Positions 15,177-23,768 of a stretch of 64,000 bases of DNA are shown one piece after another (the stretch's first letter is position 1; each line of letters starts with the position of its first letter). The notes beneath the pieces were generated by a model. The model was not told where the DNA came from, searched no databases, and saw nothing but the letters and a program-made list of their open reading frames with translations. Source of the DNA: Anoxybacteroides tepidamans (GTDB taxonomy: Bacteria > Bacillota > Bacilli > Bacillales > Anoxybacillaceae). The translations under genes and the position numbers were made by a program. The stretch covers positions 1-64,000 of the forward strand of contig NZ_JACHEP010000011.1 of NCBI RefSeq assembly GCF_014201465.1, written 5' to 3'.

Positions 15177-17372
15177 ATGTTTTCTTTTTTCAACAAATAC
15201 TACTGTATCAAACAACACGACATCAAAGACTGCGGACCAGCTTGTTTGGCTACGGTATGCAAGCAATATGGGTTAAAAGTGCCGATATCGAAAATAAGAG
15301 AAGTTGCTGGTACAGATAAGCAAGGAACGAATTTATACGGTTTAATTAAAGCGGCGGAGCAGCTTGGGTTTACAGCAAAAGGGGTTCGAGGAAACCAAGA
15401 AAGTCTTTTTCAACCTTTTCCGTTACCAGCGATTGCTCATGTCATTGTGAATCAAAGTTTATTGCATTATGTTGTCATTCATAAAATTACAAACAAAGAA
15501 ATTGTTATTGCCGATCCTGCCGAAGGGTTAAAGAAAATGTCGCCTGAGGAGTTTTTTCAAATATGGACGGGGATTCTTGTATTGCTCGTACCAGCTCCGA
15601 CATTTGAAAAAAGGGATGAAACGAAAGGATTATTTGAGCGTTTCATTGGCATGCTTAAGCCGCAAAAAGGCATTCTTCTGCAAATTTTTTTAGCGAGTGT
15701 TTTATTTACGATATTAGGGGTTGTCGGTTCATTTTATTTCCAGTTTTTGATTGATGATATTTTATCGGAAAACCTTGAAAAGACGCTACATATTTTATCG
15801 ATAGGCATGATCGTTTTATATACATTTAAGGTGTTGTTGAACGCATTTCGTACATATCTTTTAATTTACTTAAGCCAAAAGTTAGATCTTGGACTCGTTT
15901 TAGGATACTACCATCACGTTTTATCGTTGCCGATGAATTTTTTCAATACGAGAAAAGTAGGGGAAATCATTTCGAGACTAATGGACGCTTCAAAGGTTCG
16001 AGATGCGATTTCTGGAGCGACGTTGACAATCATGATTGATACGTTCATGGTCGTCATCGGTGGAGCGATTTTATATGCACAAAATTCGTTTCTGTTCGGT
16101 GTTACTGTTTTGTTAGTTCCGTTATATGCGTTGATTGTATGGGCATTCCATAAACCGTTTGAAAATGTCAATAGAAAAGAAATGGAGAAAAACGCGGAGT
16201 TAACATCTTATATTGTAGAGTCAATGAACGGAATTGAGACGGTAAAGGCGTATCATGCGGAAGAAGAAGCGAAGTTTAAAACAGAGCAAAAGTTTATTTC
16301 GTTTCTGAAGACTGTATTTTCGCATGGGATGATGAACAATTTCCAATCATCATTAAAAACATATTTGCAACTTGTCGGAGGAATCATCATTCTTTGGGTC
16401 GGGGCAAATGAAGTGCTAAAAGGAAACATGACGGTCGGGCAACTGATTGCCTATAACGCTTTATTAGCTTATTTTCTTGAACCGATCCAAAACTTAATTA
16501 ATTTACAGCCGATGATCCAATCAGCCGTTGTTGCAGCAGATCGATTAGGGGAAATTTTAGATTTAGAAATCGAAAAATCGAAAGATGAAGAGAAAAAAAT
16601 AAAAGTGGAAAGTTTAAAAGGCGACATTGTCATTAGAGATTTACAATTTCGTTACGGAACGAGAGATGTCATATTGAAAAATATTAACCTTCATATCCGC
16701 CAAGGAGAAAAAATAGCACTCGTCGGCGAGAGCGGCTCGGGAAAAACAACGCTTGTTAAGCTGCTCATGCGATTTTATGACTATGAAAAGGGCGATATTT
16801 TAATTAATGATATCAACATTAAGGATATGAACTTAGAACGATTAAGACGAAAAATTGCGTATATTCCGCAAGAAAACTTTTTCTTTAGTGGAACGATTCA
16901 AGAAAATTTATGTTTAGGGATGGAACGCGACGTTTCATTAGAGGAAATTATCGACGCGGCGAAAGTGTGTCATGCCCATGAATTTATCAATCATTTGCCG
17001 TTACGTTATCAAACGATGCTTGAGGAAAACGCGTCTAATTTATCTGGTGGACAAAAACAGCGTCTAGCCATCGCGAGAGCCATTTTAAAAAAGCCTGATA
17101 TTTTAATTATGGACGAAGCGACGAGCAATCTTGATTCTACAACGGAAAAAGCAATATCTGAAACGATTTATGAATATTGCCGAGAGATGACGACCATTAT
17201 TATCGCCCATCGTTTAAGTACAATTATGAGATGCGACAAAATTTATGTGATGGAGCACGGTGAAATTATTGAAACAGGGACACACGATGAACTGATGAAT
17301 ATGAAAGGAAAGTATTATGAACTATGGAAAAACCAAATTCCACATGAACCAAGTCCAATTGCAACAATGTAA
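15177..17372 (+). CDS. Peptidase C39-containing bacteriocin ABC exporter
   Basis: 731 residues in the three-part layout of LagD/ComA-type exporters. The N-terminal C39 cysteine protease has the catalytic Cys in DCGPACLATVC, His in LLHYVVIHKI and Asp in IADPAEG; it cuts leaders after Gly-Gly. Six membrane segments follow at about residues 165-440. The ATPase has GESGSGKTT (Walker A), LSGGQKQR, ILIMDEATSNLD (Walker B) and the switch His in IIIAHR. It is the first gene of a tight four-gene run with the HlyD adaptor, CPBP protease and TolC-like protein. It should process and export the Gly-Gly peptides at 13869, 21188 and 21696. Confidence 0.93.
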   Translation: MFSFFNKYYCIKQHDIKDCGPACLATVCKQYGLKVPISKIREVAGTDKQGTNLYGLIKAAEQLGFTAKGVRGNQESLFQPFPLPAIAHVIVNQSLLHYVVIHKITNKEIVIADPAEGLKKMSPEEFFQIWTGILVLLVPAPTFEKRDETKGLFERFIGMLKPQKGILLQIFLASVLFTILGVVGSFYFQFLIDDILSENLEKTLHILSIGMIVLYTFKVLLNAFRTYLLIYLSQKLDLGLVLGYYHHVLSLPMNFFNTRKVGEIISRLMDASKVRDAISGATLTIMIDTFMVVIGGAILYAQNSFLFGVTVLLVPLYALIVWAFHKPFENVNRKEMEKNAELTSYIVESMNGIETVKAYHAEEEAKFKTEQKFISFLKTVFSHGMMNNFQSSLKTYLQLVGGIIILWVGANEVLKGNMTVGQLIAYNALLAYFLEPIQNLINLQPMIQSAVVAADRLGEILDLEIEKSKDEEKKIKVESLKGDIVIRDLQFRYGTRDVILKNINLHIRQGEKIALVGESGSGKTTLVKLLMRFYDYEKGDILINDINIKDMNLERLRRKIAYIPQENFFFSGTIQENLCLGMERDVSLEEIIDAAKVCHAHEFINHLPLRYQTMLEENASNLSGGQKQRLAIARAILKKPDILIMDEATSNLDSTTEKAISETIYEYCREMTTIIIAHRLSTIMRCDKIYVMEHGEIIETGTHDELMNMKGKYYELWKNQIPHEPSPIATM

Positions 17373-17384
17373 AGGGTGTTAAAC

Positions 17385-19043
17385 ATGAACGCTTATATAC
17401 GAGAGATGAATGAGTTAACGGATAGCAGAGAATTGCTAGAAGCAAAACCGCATCCGTTTGTTCCTGTTTTTATTGCTTTGCTATGTTTGTTTGTTGTGTC
17501 GTTTATGTTGTGGGCTTATTTTGGTGAGATGGATATTGTTGCGAAAGCGAAGGCTGTTGTTCGACCAAATGAAAACGTTAGCACGATTCAGACGCCTGTA
17601 TCTGCAAAAGTGAAGCGAGTGAACTATGTACAAGGGAAGAAAGTACACGTAGGAGACGTATTGCTCGAGCTAGATGCAAGCGAACTTGATGTTCAAAAAC
17701 AAATGATTGAGCAACAGCTCCAAGAAGCGAAAGAAGAGTTAGAGCAACTGCGTACGTTTAAAAAAAGTGTTGAGCAACATAAAAATTTGTTTACGAAAAA
17801 CGATAATGACTATTATGAAGCATACATGAAGTACGCAGTAGACTATGAAAAATTAAGTGGTGAATTGAAACAAATTCGTCTTGGATTAATGAAAGAAAAA
17901 CAAAATGTGAATCTTTCACAAAATGAAACGAAAGAAAAAGAACAAGTACTGTTTGCCACACAAAGAGAGCAGCAACTCACCATCCAATCGTTACATAAAG
18001 AAATCGAACGTTTCAGTAATATCGTCCACGATCTACAACGGCTTGAAAAAAGTTATTTAGAAAATAAAAATTACTTTACGAACGCAACGTCTGTTTATGC
18101 AAATCAATATATGGACTTTCAAAATACTGTTCTTAAACTGCAAAAAACAGTACAGCAAAAGAAAAATGAGTATGACAGATTGATTTTTTTAGGAGAGCAA
18201 TATGTTCCAAAGAGTAAAATTGAACAAAGCAAAATAGAGTATGAACTGGCTAAATTAGAGTTGGAAAATTATATTAATGGGAAATTACAATCGGTTCGGT
18301 TAGATATACAAACGAACAAACAGAAGCTCAATGAAATGAATGTCCAACTGCAAAAACTGCAAAAAGCGAGTACAATCGAGCCACAGCTACAAGGAATTCA
18401 ATCGTTAAAAAATGACTTACAGCAGAAAACGCAATCTCTCAATCAAGAAATTTCTTTGCAAGAAAACTTAGAAAAGACCTCATTAGAAAAATTCAAAACA
18501 GATAAATTGGTAGAGATTAACCAATCGATCAAGCAGCAAGAAAGACTTGTAAAAGATCTTGAAGGAAAACTCAATGACGTTCTTGTTCAACTTCGAAATT
18601 ATCGCATTACCGCGCCGATTAATGGAGTTGTCAATACCATTAAAACCGTCAATGAGGGAGATATGATTCATCCGAATGACCCGATTTTAACTGTGATTCC
18701 AGATCACCAGTCCCAATATAAAATGATCATTTATGTACTGAATAAAGATATAAGCAAAATGAAAGTTGGTGATAAAGTAAACTATCATTTTGCTGCACTC
18801 CCATATCGAGAGTACGGGGAGCTTGAAGGAAGAATTATGAGAATAAGCACAGATTCAACGGTTAATCAAGAGGATGGGATGAGCTACTATATCGTAGAAG
18901 CAACCGTTCAAAATCAATTTTTACGGAGCTATAAAGGAAAAAAAGCAAAGATTAAAGTCGGAATGCAAGCAGAGGCGCTTGTTGTCACAGATTCGAAAAA
19001 GATTTTGCACTATATTTTAGAAAAAATAAATTTAAAAGAATAG
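17385..19043 (+). CDS. HlyD-family accessory protein of the bacteriocin exporter
   Basis: 552 residues. One membrane segment near residue 30 (PVFIALLCLFVVSFMLWAYF) is followed by the first half of a biotinyl-lipoyl-like domain (NVSTIQTPVSAKVKRVNYV), about 330 residues of Gln/Lys/Glu-rich coiled coil, then the second lipoyl half (ITAPINGVVNTIKTVNEGD) and a beta-barrel region. This is the LcnD/ComB adaptor layout, though the coiled coil is long. ATG 17385 lies eight bases after AAAGGG; it begins 12 bases after the exporter gene. A long hairpin of this kind is what a TolC-type partner would dock onto. Confidence 0.85.
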   Translation: MNAYIREMNELTDSRELLEAKPHPFVPVFIALLCLFVVSFMLWAYFGEMDIVAKAKAVVRPNENVSTIQTPVSAKVKRVNYVQGKKVHVGDVLLELDASELDVQKQMIEQQLQEAKEELEQLRTFKKSVEQHKNLFTKNDNDYYEAYMKYAVDYEKLSGELKQIRLGLMKEKQNVNLSQNETKEKEQVLFATQREQQLTIQSLHKEIERFSNIVHDLQRLEKSYLENKNYFTNATSVYANQYMDFQNTVLKLQKTVQQKKNEYDRLIFLGEQYVPKSKIEQSKIEYELAKLELENYINGKLQSVRLDIQTNKQKLNEMNVQLQKLQKASTIEPQLQGIQSLKNDLQQKTQSLNQEISLQENLEKTSLEKFKTDKLVEINQSIKQQERLVKDLEGKLNDVLVQLRNYRITAPINGVVNTIKTVNEGDMIHPNDPILTVIPDHQSQYKMIIYVLNKDISKMKVGDKVNYHFAALPYREYGELEGRIMRISTDSTVNQEDGMSYYIVEATVQNQFLRSYKGKKAKIKVGMQAEALVVTDSKKILHYILEKINLKE

Positions 19044-19054
19044 GAGAGAGAAAA

Positions 19055-19780
19055 ATGAGTGAATTATTACAACAAGAGCAAGAACAATCATTAGTAACGG
19101 AAAAAAAAGAAGGACGGGCTCTTTCGTGGAAAACGATGATTTTATTTTTCCTTTCGTTTTTGGGAATGTCGTTTGCGGTTGGAGTTATTTTTGGCATTAT
19201 TGGCGGTGTAACAAATAATGAAAGATTGTTGAATGCACTTCAAGGGTACGTAGGGCTTTTTATTGATGCGCTTATGTTTGGGATAGCACTTCTCTTGTTT
19301 AAAAAAGTTCGTGTTTTTCTTAGAGGGAGTTTCGATAAAAAGGCAATTTATGAATGGAAAACGTATTTGTATATCCTATTGGCAATTTTCATAACGTACG
19401 CTGTACAATTTATTTCATTCCGTGTGATTGGATTTGAAAATCCGGAAGCGCAAGAAAAAGTGATGGGGCTTCAAGGAGCGCAAAGCACGTTCGAATTCGT
19501 TCTTATTGGGTTAGCTGTTATCCTTGTTACGCCAATTAAAGAAGAACTGCTATTCCGTGGCGTTCTTCATCGTTTTTTAGAGAAAAAGTATCATTTTTAT
19601 GTAGGGCTTGTTGTGTCTTCAATTATATTTGGATTAGCACACTTCGGTTATCCTATTAATGGAGCGATTATAGGAGTTATTACGGTTGTACTTTATCGCT
19701 TGACACGGTCGTTATATACTTCAATAATGTACCATATTATTTGGAATGCATTTGTTTTTAGTACTTTATTGCTTAGTTAG
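19055..19780 (+). CDS. CPBP-family intramembrane metalloprotease
   Basis: 241 residues with about six to seven membrane segments. The family motifs are present: EELLFRGVLHRFLEKKY (paired Glu with Arg), FGLAHFG (His) and HIIWNAFVF (His/Asn). Such CAAX-protease/bacteriocin-processing proteins often accompany class II bacteriocin loci, where several act in immunity. AGGAGAGAG precedes the ATG. Its place between the adaptor and TolC-like genes supports a role in peptide maturation or self-protection; which of these cannot be told from sequence. Confidence 0.88.
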   Translation: MSELLQQEQEQSLVTEKKEGRALSWKTMILFFLSFLGMSFAVGVIFGIIGGVTNNERLLNALQGYVGLFIDALMFGIALLLFKKVRVFLRGSFDKKAIYEWKTYLYILLAIFITYAVQFISFRVIGFENPEAQEKVMGLQGAQSTFEFVLIGLAVILVTPIKEELLFRGVLHRFLEKKYHFYVGLVVSSIIFGLAHFGYPINGAIIGVITVVLYRLTRSLYTSIMYHIIWNAFVFSTLLLS

Positions 19781-19787
19781 GTGAGAA

Positions 19788-21065
19788 ATGATGTCGAGGA
19801 TGAAGCTAAGTTTTATTTTATTCATATTTGTTCTTTTCCCTATGCATGTAAAGGCGAGTGAAGTAATCCCAAGACAATTGACATTGGATTATGTTTTAGA
19901 CGAAGGTGTAAAGCAATCAAACGATGTTCTCGTTTATACGTATAAATGGGCGATGCTAAATGCACAAAAAGAAACTGTTCGAGAAAGCTTAAATGAGCTC
20001 AAGGAACCTACGCTAGAGCCGTTGAAGTTATTACCAACGACAAGAGAGTATTTTTTAACACTATATCCGAACTATGAGAAAGCATCCGAAGAAGAAAAGC
20101 AAATCATTGATCAACAAATTGCCATTCAGATCGGCATTAACCAATCGCTTAATATAATCATTCAGCAAAACTATCAAGCTTCTCAAGAACAAATAAAGGC
20201 TTTGCAAAAAGATATACAAGAAAAGAAAAGACAGCTAGCATTGCTCATAAAGGAGTTAGAAAGCAACCAAAACGTAACGAAAATAGATGAACAAGAAGCA
20301 AAAGAGTTCATTCGATATCAACTTGCGAAAAAATATATTTCCATTTTGTCATACGATGAACAAATCGCCTACTTACAAAAGGAAGTACAATTTTTAGCAG
20401 ACGACGTGAAGCGAGTAGAAGCAATGGTTAAGATAGGAGAGGCGAGTGAAGACGAGTTGAGAAAAAAGCAACGGGAATGGGAAAATAAGAGGAAGGAGAT
20501 CGAAAATGTTCAGAAAGAAAGGGGAGTTCTAGAGCTCCAACTAAAAATAGACTTAAATATCCCGATGACACAGCAAGTTACATTCCAATCTGTCCCAGAT
20601 TCATTTTTTCGTAAAATCGAGAACCCAAAAGATATGAAGAATCTTGTTCAGCGTTCCTTTGTGTATTTAAAGAAGCAAGAAAGCTTAAAATTAGCAAATG
20701 ACAAAAAAGGTCAGGCAACCAATCAAATCGAAAAGCAACAAATGGAGCAGTATGTAAAAATGGCAGAGGCAGAATTAAATGCAACAGCAAAAAATCTAGA
20801 AAAATTTTTAGCGAAACGATATGAAGAATTTGATCGTTTATATGCGAAATACGAAGATGCATATGATGTGTATCAACAAACGCTGTCAGAGCAAGACTAT
20901 TACGAAAAACAATGGCAAATCGGTTTGATCTCTGAACACGACTATAAAGGATTGATGTTGAATGTCGACAAAGCGAAGAAGGATTACACGTTACAATTAA
21001 TGTCGTATTATTTGCTACAGATAGAAGAAAAACAGTTTCATAATGGATATATTCCTTTGCCATGA
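19788..21065 (+). CDS. TolC-like secreted coiled-coil protein
   Basis: 425 residues. A signal peptide (SFILFIFVLFPMHVKAS) is followed by a domain starting QLTLDYVLDEGVKQSNDVLV, the usual opening of TolC/OEP-repeat proteins, and by two long alpha-helical coiled-coil blocks. The second half again shows the repeat character (LVQRSFVYLKKQESLKLAND, then YAKYEDAYDVYQQTL and the EKQWQIGLISEHDY motif with a GL.S..D/E pattern). TolC proteins form outer-membrane channels in Gram-negatives; a Bacillaceae cell has no outer membrane. It starts eight bases after the CPBP gene and ends the operon. Function here is unknown; a cell-wall conduit or periplasm-like stabiliser for the exporter is conceivable. Confidence 0.72.
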   Translation: MMSRMKLSFILFIFVLFPMHVKASEVIPRQLTLDYVLDEGVKQSNDVLVYTYKWAMLNAQKETVRESLNELKEPTLEPLKLLPTTREYFLTLYPNYEKASEEEKQIIDQQIAIQIGINQSLNIIIQQNYQASQEQIKALQKDIQEKKRQLALLIKELESNQNVTKIDEQEAKEFIRYQLAKKYISILSYDEQIAYLQKEVQFLADDVKRVEAMVKIGEASEDELRKKQREWENKRKEIENVQKERGVLELQLKIDLNIPMTQQVTFQSVPDSFFRKIENPKDMKNLVQRSFVYLKKQESLKLANDKKGQATNQIEKQQMEQYVKMAEAELNATAKNLEKFLAKRYEEFDRLYAKYEDAYDVYQQTLSEQDYYEKQWQIGLISEHDYKGLMLNVDKAKKDYTLQLMSYYLLQIEEKQFHNGYIPLP

Positions 21066-21076
21066 GCGGCAAAAGA

Positions 21077-21108
21077 GGGTGTCCCAAAAGTAACGGGCAC
21101 CCTTTTTT
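21077..21108 (+). terminator. Terminator of the bacteriocin export operon
   Basis: GGGTGtCCC/GGGgCACCC followed by TTTTTT, 12 bases after the stop of the TolC-like gene. Confidence 0.85.
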
Positions 21109-21187
21109 ATAGCCGTATATATGCGTGAAACACATTTACAACTATTGTATTTTTGATCTTTTGGCTCAGCCACTTTTGTCAACAATG

Positions 21188-21433
21188 TTACGGGGTAGGT
21201 GAAACGCCACCGATTGTAGCCCCTATCCCAAATCCACCCATTGACATATCTTTTAGCACTCCTCTTGCTTCTTTTCCTGTCATTTTCCCTGATACGAGTC
21301 CCGCAATTACTGTAGCATATCCTGCTGTAAATCCAATCCCCGCGCCGAGAAAGCCGCCAATAAGCGCGCCAGCAAGCCCTCCACCATATGCTTCTACTAA
21401 CTCTTTTTCATTTAGTTCTACATAATTACTCAC
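21188..21433 (-). CDS. Double-glycine-leader bacteriocin-like peptide A
   Basis: 81 residues. The leader MSNYVELNEKELVEAYGG (18 residues) ends in GG. The 63-residue mature part begins GLAGALIGGFLGAGIGFTAG, has several GxxxG spacings, and ends GATIGGVSPTP. GTG 21433 follows AAAGGAGATCAATT. The preceding gene overlaps by four bases, so translation is probably coupled. With peptide B it looks like a class IIb two-peptide bacteriocin, where GxxxG motifs mediate helix pairing. Confidence 0.85.
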   Translation of the reverse strand: MSNYVELNEKELVEAYGGGLAGALIGGFLGAGIGFTAGYATVIAGLVSGKMTGKEARGVLKDMSMGGFGIGATIGGVSPTP

Positions 21434-21696
21434 AATTGATCTCCTTTCTTTGGAATAAAATAGCCGATTAATACAACAATAATATAAATAAATAAAGGAT
21501 GTTCGACTATTGTTTGGTTAATCGCTGCTACGATATAGTGGATGGATATGATAAGGAAAAATAAAATGATGATAGTTGGGAAACGACCTAGCCTTTTTAT
21601 AATATTTTGCCTAATTTTAAATTTCGTTTCTACATATAATTCAAGAAATAACGCAATCAAAAATGCAACGAACAAATAAAAAAACTTACTAGCCAT
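21430..21696 (-). CDS. Small membrane protein, probable immunity protein of the peptide pair
   Basis: 88 residues with three hydrophobic segments (FFYLFVAFLIALFLELYV; FPTIIILFFLIISIHYIVAA; LFIYIIVVLIGYFI) and a basic, lysine-rich end. Its ATG overlaps the stop of peptide B (TAATG) and its 3' end overlaps the start of peptide A, so all three are translated as one unit. Length and topology fit class IIb immunity proteins. No specific family recognised. Confidence 0.75.
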   Translation of the reverse strand: MASKFFYLFVAFLIALFLELYVETKFKIRQNIIKRLGRFPTIIILFFLIISIHYIVAAINQTIVEHPLFIYIIVVLIGYFIPKKGDQL

Positions 21697-21944
21697 TAGT
21701 GGGTCGCATTCCAGATTAGGTCCCCAACGTATCCGCCTACAATGGTTCCAGCGGCTGCACCTACCCTTGCTCCGATTGCTCCACCTACTGGTCCGCCAAT
21801 TGCTCCACCAGCTAATCCACTGATTGTTCCTATCCCACCAACAAATCCATAGTAGGCTACAGTACTAACAACTTTTGAAAAACTAATCCCTCCTTCGATT
21901 AATTCTAATTCGGACATAGATAGCTCCTTAAGATCATTGCTCAT
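21696..21944 (-). CDS. Double-glycine-leader bacteriocin-like peptide B
   Basis: 82 residues. The leader MSNDLKELSMSELELIEGG (19 residues) ends in GG. The mature part starts ISFSKVVSTVAYYGFVGG and contains a long glycine zipper (GGAIGGPVGGAIGARVG), ending GGYVGDLIWNATH. This is a typical class IIb composition. GGGAGG lies eight bases upstream of the ATG. It is the first gene of the minus-strand trio. A short inverted repeat TACTAT/ATAGTA (22012-22028) lies upstream and might be a regulator site. Confidence 0.85.
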   Translation of the reverse strand: MSNDLKELSMSELELIEGGISFSKVVSTVAYYGFVGGIGTISGLAGGAIGGPVGGAIGARVGAAAGTIVGGYVGDLIWNATH

Positions 21945-22149
21945 TTATCTATCCTCCCTAGATGATTTTGGTTACATATATATTTTAACAACGATAGGTA
22001 TAATAGGTAAGTACTATTTTTTATAGTATTTTTTTACATAAAAAGTGGCAGCTAAAAAATTGAGTAATTATCCTATTTCGTGAGCCCGTTCCCTTGCTTA
22101 TGGTTCTTTTTTAAAATATAATATATTTAGAATTTTTTTAATTATAAAA

Positions 22150-22167
22150 TGAATGATGATTCATTCA
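22150..22167 (+). promoter_or_regulatory. FadR operator upstream of lcfB
   Basis: TGAATGATGATTCATTCA matches the B. subtilis FadR (TetR family) box TGAATGAnTAnTCATTCA except for the centre. It lies 26 bases before the acyl-CoA ligase start. TATAAA at 22143-22148 just upstream may be the -10, so the repressor would block initiation until long-chain acyl-CoA is present. Confidence 0.82.
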
Positions 22168-22192
22168 CAAAGTAAATGGGGGAGGGAGTTTG

Positions 22193-23737
22193 ATGAATTT
22201 ATCTTCACGGTTGGCAGAGGTGGCAGGGCAGCTGCCGCATAAGGAGGCGTATGTGTACGAAGGGGAGCGGTGTACATATGGCGAGTTAAATGCGGCAGTA
22301 TCACAGTTTGCTAGCGGGTTGCGCCATCTTGGCATTCAAAAAGGGGATCATATTGCATTATTATTAGGAAACTCGCCGTATTTTGTTATCGGATTGTACG
22401 GAGCATTGCGCGCAGGAGCGACGGTCATTCCGATTAACCCGATTTATACGCCGGATGAAATCAGCTATATTTTGAATAACGGGGACGTGAAAGCGGTCAT
22501 TGGCTTAGATTTGCTCGTTCCATTATTTGTGAAAATGGCAGCGCTCCTGCCGAAAGTAGAACATGTCATCGTTTGTGAAACACCGCAAGGAAAAGAACAA
22601 GGCATTTCATTGACAGGAAAAATGAAATCGTTTACAGAATTGTTGTTGTCGGGGGACGCTCATTATAAAGGGCCGGAACTTGCGGATGACGATGTCGCGG
22701 TTATTTTGTATACGTCAGGAACGACCGGCAAACCAAAGGGAGCGATGTTGACGAATAGAAATCTTTACAGCAACGCACAAGATACGGCGAACTATTTAAA
22801 AATTAACGGAGAAGACCGCGTCATTGCCGCATTGCCGATGTTTCATGTGTTTTGCTTGACGGTCGCGTTAAACGCGCCGCTCATGAACGGCGGAACGGTG
22901 CTCATTGTCCCTAAATTCAGCCCGGCGAAAATTTTTCAGCTTACACGAGAAGAAAAAGCGACGATTTTTGCTGGTGTGCCGACGATGTACAATTTCCTTT
23001 ATCAATATGAAGAAGGAAAAGCGGAAGATTTGCAAACGCTTCGGCTTTGTATCTCTGGCGGGGCGTCGATGCCGGTCGCGTTGCTCAAAAACTTTGAACA
23101 AAAATTTAAAGTCATCGTTTCCGAAGGATACGGATTGTCGGAAGCGTCGCCAGTGACGTGCTTTAACCCGCTCGATCGCCCAAGAAAACCAGGCTCGATT
23201 GGTACAAGCATTATGAACGTTGAGAATAAAGTTGTGAACGAATTTGGTGAAGAAGTTCCGGTTGGCGAAGTTGGCGAACTCGTTGTGCGCGGCCCGAACG
23301 TCATGAAAGGGTATTATAAAATGCCGGAAGAAACGGCGCATACGATCCGCAATGGCTGGCTATATACAGGTGATTTGGCGAAAATGGACGAAGAAGGTTA
23401 TTTTTACATTGTCGACCGGAAAAAAGATATGATTATTGTCGGCGGCTATAACGTTTATCCGCGCGAAGTGGAAGAGGTATTATATAGCCATCCAGATGTT
23501 GTCGAAGCGGCGGTTATTGGCGTTCCTGATCCGAATTTCGGCGAAGCAGTCAAGTGCTTTGTTGTGTCGAGAAACCCGAATTTAACGGAAGAACAATTGA
23601 TCGAATATTGTCGCGAGCATTTAGCGAAATATAAAGTTCCAAGCTCGATCGAGTTTTTAGCGGAACTTCCGAAAAATACGACCGGAAAAATTTTGCGAAG
23701 AGCGTTGAAAGAGCAATTAACGTCTACAGAAGCGTAA
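22193..23737 (+). CDS. lcfB: Long-chain fatty-acid--CoA ligase (LcfB/YhfL type)
   Basis: 514 residues of the ANL superfamily. The phosphate-binding loop is [15 protein letters not shown], followed by [23 protein letters not shown] and the catalytic-Lys region [11 protein letters not shown] near the end. It activates fatty acids with ATP and CoA for beta-oxidation. The ATG at 22193 follows GGGGGAGGGAG; a TTG at 22190 is too close to it. B. subtilis yhfL is also FadR-controlled and lies in the same yhf neighbourhood. Confidence 0.92.
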   Translation: MNLSSRLAEVAGQLPHKEAYVYEGERCTYGELNAAVSQFASGLRHLGIQKGDHIALLLGNSPYFVIGLYGALRAGATVIPINPIYTPDEISYILNNGDVKAVIGLDLLVPLFVKMAALLPKVEHVIVCETPQGKEQGISLTGKMKSFTELLLSGDAHYKGPELADDDVAVILYTSGTTGKPKGAMLTNRNLYSNAQDTANYLKINGEDRVIAALPMFHVFCLTVALNAPLMNGGTVLIVPKFSPAKIFQLTREEKATIFAGVPTMYNFLYQYEEGKAEDLQTLRLCISGGASMPVALLKNFEQKFKVIVSEGYGLSEASPVTCFNPLDRPRKPGSIGTSIMNVENKVVNEFGEEVPVGEVGELVVRGPNVMKGYYKMPEETAHTIRNGWLYTGDLAKMDEEGYFYIVDRKKDMIIVGGYNVYPREVEEVLYSHPDVVEAAVIGVPDPNFGEAVKCFVVSRNPNLTEEQLIEYCREHLAKYKVPSSIEFLAELPKNTTGKILRRALKEQLTSTEA

Positions 23738-23740
23738 AAA

Positions 23741-23766
23741 AGTACCGAGTGTTCGGTACTTTTTTA
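23741..23766 (+). terminator. Terminator between lcfB and lnrN
   Basis: AGTACCGA/TCGGTACT with a four-base loop, flanked by A and T runs; it can serve both converging genes. Confidence 0.88.
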
Positions 23767-23768
23767 CA

